Shown piece after piece: positions 59,601 through 64,000 of a stretch of DNA of 64,000 nucleotides; the first letter of the stretch is position 1; every line of letters starts with the position of its first letter. A program made the translations under genes and the position numbers. The notes under the pieces were generated by a model, which saw only the letters and a list, made by a program, of their open reading frames with translations, was not told the origin of the DNA and made no database searches. Origin of the DNA: Agroathelia rolfsii (Eukaryota > Basidiomycota > Agaricomycetes > Amylocorticiales > Amylocorticiaceae). Location: positions 930,001 to 994,000 of the forward strand of contig JABRWF010000006.1 of NCBI GenBank assembly GCA_018343915.1. Direction: 5' to 3'.

Positions 59601-62014
59601 TGCCTGGAAATCTTCAATCTGATCTCGCAACCATTCTCTGACCCATTTAGAACCAGTTGGCAGCAAATGCTGCTCGAGAGCTTCCTGAACGACTAGCGCA
59701 CGCTGTTGATTCCATGCTTGAGCTGTCTCGCTGAAGCTATCAGAAGCAAATGCTTCCGTTAACCGCCGCTCGAATTTAGTCTTGGCTTCAAGATCCAGCT
59801 GTATTTGTACCGTAACGAGATGCTCGGATTCGGCAGCCAGAATATGCAAAAATTGTGCGGATTCCAGCATGTTTTGCACGTTTTTGCTCAGCAGGTACTT
59901 GAAATTCTATAAGAGAAAAAAAGCCGTTTGAATTATATTTTAACATGACGTCGAAATGATTGTGCTCACGAAATAGGGGTGGTGCTCATCTATCTTGACA
60001 GTGCCTTTGTCGGTTGGAATGACAGTGACCAAAGCTTCTTCTTTGAAGATAGCACGAATCTCGCGTCTCAAAAGTGGATCTTTGCCTAACTCTGTAGCGA
60101 GAATCATCCGCGCCTGAGTTAGTAAATCATCTGCCGAGTGCGCCTTAGCAGGGTCAGGGTCCGCAAAGGTTTCCGCAAATGCCGCAGGATTCAATTCCTG
60201 GTCGTCTATGAAGTGAACCTGGCGAGAGGCAATAAAGTTGAGGACAATGTCGTGGGTCTTGATACCAAATCCCTGTTTGAAGGAGCTGAATTGTATGTCT
60301 TGTATGAATTTGAGGACAACTTACTTCAGCCAGTTTGGAGACAATTGTTTTCTTGACGACTTCATACGCAGAAATACGACTCGGCATCTTCCGTTTGCGT
60401 TCCGCATCAGGCTCATCAACATCATCATGAAAACGTATCCCTGGGCCGTCGCGTTTCTTGTGCTTGTACTTCATCGTGAGCCATTCTGTAGCATCCGCAA
60501 CAACTTCCACGCTATCAATCTTGGGCTGAATCTCGAGGACAAAGTAATCGTCGGAAACGGCGAGGCGTTCATAAGATGCTTGGAGAGCTCTGCGGCGTTC
60601 GAGTAGTGACCGGTACTTTTGACCAAGGACATAGACACGCCATAAATCGGTGAGTGTGAGGAGTTCGACTTTCTTGCGGATATCTTGAACGTCAAAATAA
60701 GAGATGAGGTCGCGCTTATGTTGCCATATACAAGGGGCTTCCAGCTCTTGCAAAAACATCAACCTAACAGCCTCCTTGACGGCATCCACAAGGTCGGAAC
60801 GGTATAGCGAATGTGAGCCACTTTCGTAGAAGAAGTCGCGGTACTTGGTGTCAGATATCCGGGGTGATATCCATTCTGCGGCATCGTCGAGGTCGGATTC
60901 TTCCAGAGGTTGATGCAATAATAAAGTGAAATTCTGAGACAAAGTGGAAGTGGCAAGTTGCATGCGTTCTGGCGTATCCTGGGCACGAATGAGATCGTCG
61001 TCCTCGGTCAAATGACGAGCACGGATTTCGGTAGGTTCGAACACCTGCATTATGATGATCGATTAAAGGGCGTAGAAGGAAGAAGAAATTAACATACATC
61101 CTGATATTTCATCTCAGACTTGACCTCCTCTTCTGGTTCTATTTCGTCGTCACCGGCAAGAGCCCAGTCGTAGTCCCTTCCGTCTCCAAAAATATCCAAG
61201 ATCTCATTCCATGCACTAATGATGAAGTAAATAATATGCAAGACGAGAAACCAGATATATTGGAACATACTTTTCATCCATTCCAATCAAATCTGGCCGC
61301 TGACCCAACAGTCGTCGCCTAGCCGTCTCAGCCTTTCTTCGTTCTCTCCTTCTCTGCTCCTTCTCTTGCTCGTCCATTTGTCCTGTTCCCTCTCCGTCTT
61401 CGTCATCACCGTAGTCAATGAAATCATGCATGTCGTCCAGGTCTCCATCATCATCATCCTGACCATCATCAAATATGCGTTGGATGTCCTGGGTGGGAGG
61501 AAGCTCTAAGTCGTCGTTGTCTAGATCGTCGTCTGAGGATTCAATTGCGTTCCTCCGTCTGGATGTGGTCGGGGGAGAATCGTCGCGTCCACGACGAAGA
61601 CGAGTCAAGCGAGGTTTTTTGAACGAGCCGCCGGTATTCTCTTCCAGTAAATCGAGGTCATCTTCTTCAAGCGCCTCACGTTCTCTCTCTAATAGCCATG
61701 ACAACTTAGCAATAATGACATTGCATGATACAAGGAAGAAACCTACGACGGCGATGATGCTTCTTGCGCCGTTTCCGTCGTCGCTCGGCCTCTGCATCCT
61801 CCTCTTCCTCTTCTTCCTCCTCCTCGTCGACGATGAAGCCGTCCCTTATTCTCTGCTCCTCCTCTGCATCCTCTTCCTCCTCCTCGGAGCTGTCATCCGA
61901 GACAGGATTGATTTCATCACCCTCGCCCTCCTCCTCCTGCTCTCCGGCCATGGGGTCGTCTTCATTGACGTCGGATGTGGTGTCCATAGGGTCTGCAGGT
62001 GGTGGGGATGACAT
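56674..62014 (-). CDS. SPT6: SPT6, transcription elongation factor and histone chaperone
   Basis: Thirteen exons: 62014-61747, 61688-61271, 61215-61098, 61044-60325, 60272-59970, 59906-59574, 59520-58972, 58920-58744, 58694-57686, 57629-57447, 57390-57260, 57208-57123, 57061-56674. Spt6 binds RNA polymerase II and histones during elongation in the nucleus. Seen in order: a very acidic N-terminus (long Glu/Asp runs, then [10 protein letters not shown]); the DYDWAL segment; a helical core; a YqgF-like RNase H fold ([14 protein letters not shown]...FVDEMGRL...VIAVAGF); helix-hairpin-helix ([32 protein letters not shown]); an S1 domain ([30 protein letters not shown]); then tandem SH2 ([16 protein letters not shown]...[20 protein letters not shown]). 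The C-terminus is rich in Gly/Pro with RTP, ARTPG and PYAGG repeats. Length and order match a complete gene. It is divergent from the SAP protein gene. Confidence 0.93.
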
Positions 62015-62214
62015 AGCTAAAAGTTGGCCAAGAGCAGAGAAGGCGTGAGCAAGGCTATTGCAAGGCGTCTGCAACCATGGTCGGACCCTGAAATCTGGGT
62101 GGCGCTACGCTGGTGAACTCTGTGGTGGTGGCGCGGGCCTTCCGATGCGCATTGAAGAAAAGTCCAGACGTCACACAACACTTCAGTTCAGAGTTCAAGT
62201 CAATCCTCATCGCT
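62015..62214. promoter_or_regulatory. Shared divergent promoter of SPT6 and the SAP-domain gene
   Basis: Only 200 bases separate the two ATGs (62014 minus, 62215 plus), so both transcripts must start in or near this interval. No TATA-like box stands out on either side. Confidence 0.6.
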
Positions 62215-63162
62215 ATGTCTGTCTCTCGCTTTGCCCTGCAGCTATCCAGAAGCGTCCCTAGACGCAATTTTGTTTCTTCTGTTCTTCTCACTCGGACATG
62301 GGAAAATGAGACTGTAGCAACTCTCAGACAAGAGGCAAAACAACGTGGTCTTGATGCGTGCGTCCCTTGGAGCCATGAACCGTCGTCAGCTATTGAAGAT
62401 TTTATCCTCTAGCAAGGGCAATAAAGCAACTCTCATTACCCGCATTCGTGCCTTCGAAAGCGCAAAAGAACCCATTGCTCCGCCTGCAGCAACCAGGCAA
62501 GCATCTACAATACAAGAACCCCATGAGGGTGCGGTTGTGCCTGGCATTCCACCTGAAAACCAGCCGGATGCATCGTTGCAATACTCGTACAAGCCACCTC
62601 GTCTTCCAGAACAACCCGATGAAATAGAACCATCTGTACAAATTGTAAGTTTTAAATGACATTTAACTATATTGGAGCCTGACTTGCGTTTATCTAGCCG
62701 TTCGTTCCTGATTTCTGGGATTCCTCTAAGGCGACAAAAGCAGAGATAGAAGCCGCATTGGTTGATCCATTAGCTCCAGCAGACAGCGGCGCCTCTCTCC
62801 CAAAGATCATCGTGGTTGGCGGATCCGCAACGCACCATGGCGGTGGACCATCTCATAACCTTTCTAACGATCATGAAGCGTTGTCACACACTACCCAGCA
62901 CCAGCATTCGCCTTCATCGAAAGACGCAGGGAAGGGTAACATTTTCCAGGACATTGCTAAGGATCTTGGGTTGCCTACGCCTGCCGAAAAGAGTGTTCGC
63001 GAGTTACAGCAGGCGGTGGCCGATTCGTTGCCTGATTCTTTCGTCAGTGGAGCCCAAAAAGCACAGAGCAGGAAACTTGATGGAGCAGAAGTGCGCGGCG
63101 TTTGGTTGCTATTTGGCTTGCTTACTGGATCGTGGTTTGCCGGCAGTATATTCAGCAGTTGA
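62215..63162 (+). CDS. SAP-domain protein, probably mitochondrial
   Basis: Exons 62215-62357, 62413-62644, 62698-63162; 279 aa. The N-terminus (MSVSRFALQLSRSVPRRNFVSS) is basic and amphipathic like a mitochondrial targeting signal. It is followed by a SAP motif TWENETVATLRQEAKQRGL-DA-KGNKATLITRI, restored across intron 1: the donor after codon GC and the acceptor at CTCTAG give GLDAKGNK. A Pro/Gln-rich middle and a His-rich linker follow, then a C-terminal hydrophobic segment (VWLLFGLLTGSWFAGSIF), likely an inner-membrane anchor. SAP domains bind nucleic acid, so a role at mitochondrial DNA or RNA is possible (inference). The upstream ATG at 62113 is out of place for the targeting signal. Confidence 0.7.
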
Positions 63163-63426
63163 TAGATGTATAGCCGCTTTTCTTATTCTTATAGTATCGG
63201 CCTTAGTACACACTTAATCAATAGAACAACTTTCACCATAGATATTCAAGACTAATATTCGCACATGCAAAAAAAGGCCTTGGAGGAAACTATTCGCAAA
63301 GCATATTACACTTCAGCGCTCAGCCTTCATGTTACGGGTGTGATTTGGAGCCTTTCCTGATTTTGACGGGTTGGCATGGTCTTAATAGTAAATGAAATAA
63401 TTACTCATAATGGTAAGCCCCGGTAT
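63163..63426. other. 3' flank of the SAP gene
   Basis: Untranslated/intergenic sequence up to the tRNA; nothing else seen. Confidence 0.5.
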
Positions 63427-63498
63427 TCCGATATGGTGTAACGGCTAACATTGCCGCCTTTCACGCGGCAGCTCGGGGTTCGATTCCCCGTATCGGAG
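63427..63498 (+). tRNA. tRNA-Glu (UUC)
   Basis: A 7-bp acceptor stem, TCCGATA pairing with TATCGGA, with G as discriminator base. D arm TGGTGTAACGGCTAACA; anticodon stem-loop GCCGC-CTTTCAC-GCGGC with anticodon TTC; T arm CGGGG-TTCGATT-CCCCG. All canonical arms are present and no intron is seen. CCA is not encoded, as expected for a nuclear eukaryotic gene. Confidence 0.93.
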
Positions 63499-64000
63499 AT
63501 AATGTTTTTTGTTGGTAGAAGAGTACTCTGATTTCTTTGCGTTTCCTTTTACCCTGTTGCATCTAGGAGCATTGAGGACGATGAATTCTCCGGAAACTTA
63601 TTTTCGAGCCTCACATAAACCTTGTGCATGGGTGTGTATAAACGCATCCCCCTCAGTGCAGATAATCACTCCGAAGATATTTATCACTCAAGGCAGTATA
63701 GACCCTGGCCAATTAAGCAGAGGCACAGTACTGGTGCCGCCGGTTCTCTTTATGGTGGGTAGAGGGGTAATTCCCATTACTAATACCTCAAACACTCCAC
63801 ACAAAAAAAACAAGGATGATGAATTTGCTGCCAATGTAATATCGAAGGATCTTTATTAGGTGTGACGTGTTATGTGACGTACATAATCACATGACCTGTG
63901 ACATTTCGCGTCGCGACACACTGCAACTCGCACAGCTTGTTGAATACTTGGCTGATATTTTTATATGCAACATTAAAACGCTTTCGCTAGCATTTATATC
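63499..64000. other. Right-edge intergenic sequence
   Basis: A frame at 63509-63859 has no recognisable domain. Near 63860-63920 are two TGACGT (CRE-like) motifs and the palindromic TTTCGCGTCGCGA, possibly the promoter of a gene beyond the window. Confidence 0.4.

Noticed and set aside
61475..62048. Long plus-strand frames opposite the acidic start of SPT6
   Set aside because: Ser- and Leu-rich shadows produced by the Glu/Asp-coding repeats of SPT6 on the other strand.
63509..63859. Plus-strand 116-aa frame after the tRNA
   Set aside because: No recognisable feature; composition like non-coding sequence.
1..64000. CRISPR arrays, rRNA genes, bacterial operons
   Set aside because: No spaced direct repeats, rRNA segments or operon organisation were found; intron-rich genes show a eukaryotic nuclear sequence.

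Overview
The window looks like nuclear DNA of a filamentous basidiomycete (Agaricomycetes). Genes are split by many 35-110 bp GT-AG introns. The families seen are typical of mushroom-forming fungi: DUF6534 multi-pass membrane proteins, a serpentine membrane family, and UstYa-type DUF3328 proteins. Gene order mixes single-copy housekeeping genes (SPT6, a tRNA-Glu) with lineage-specific tandem families and transposon debris. Base composition is moderately AT-rich and no mitochondrial or bacterial signature is seen. The species cannot be named from the sequence. All exon models below were read by eye from splice signals, frame continuity and comparison between paralogs.

Layout. (1) 1-17 kb: three complete tandem minus-strand copies, plus the truncated tail of a fourth at the left edge, of a 13-exon gene. 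It encodes a ~1,220-1,270 aa P-loop ATPase with a HerA/FtsK-like core, four winged-helix-like repeats and a C-terminal alpha/beta-looking domain. (2) 17.7-19.6 kb: a conserved gene of unknown function. (3) 20.9-37.9 kb: a segmental tandem array of five DUF6534 membrane-protein genes (minus strand), each divergent from a copy or remnant of a RIB2-type pyrimidine deaminase gene. Only the rightmost deaminase keeps its catalytic domain. (4) 38.7-40.9 kb: two small multi-pass membrane protein genes. (5) 41-54 kb: gene-poor, AT-rich accessory DNA. It holds two UstYa-like genes, a 65-aa secreted Cys-containing peptide gene between them, a single-pass membrane protein with a possible But2-like ectodomain, two MITE/foldback elements, and Myb/SANT-like and LINE remnants. 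(6) 55-63.5 kb: a seven-helix-like membrane protein, SPT6 (13 exons) sharing a ~200 bp promoter with a SAP-domain probable mitochondrial protein, and tRNA-Glu(UUC).

How the parts may work together. SPT6, the SAP protein and the tRNA form an ordinary core block. The ATPase family and the DUF6534/deaminase array are two separate local amplifications. The 45-53 kb block (UstYa oxidase-like proteins around a short secreted peptide) has the composition expected of a small ribosomal-peptide modification locus; that is inference from gene content only.
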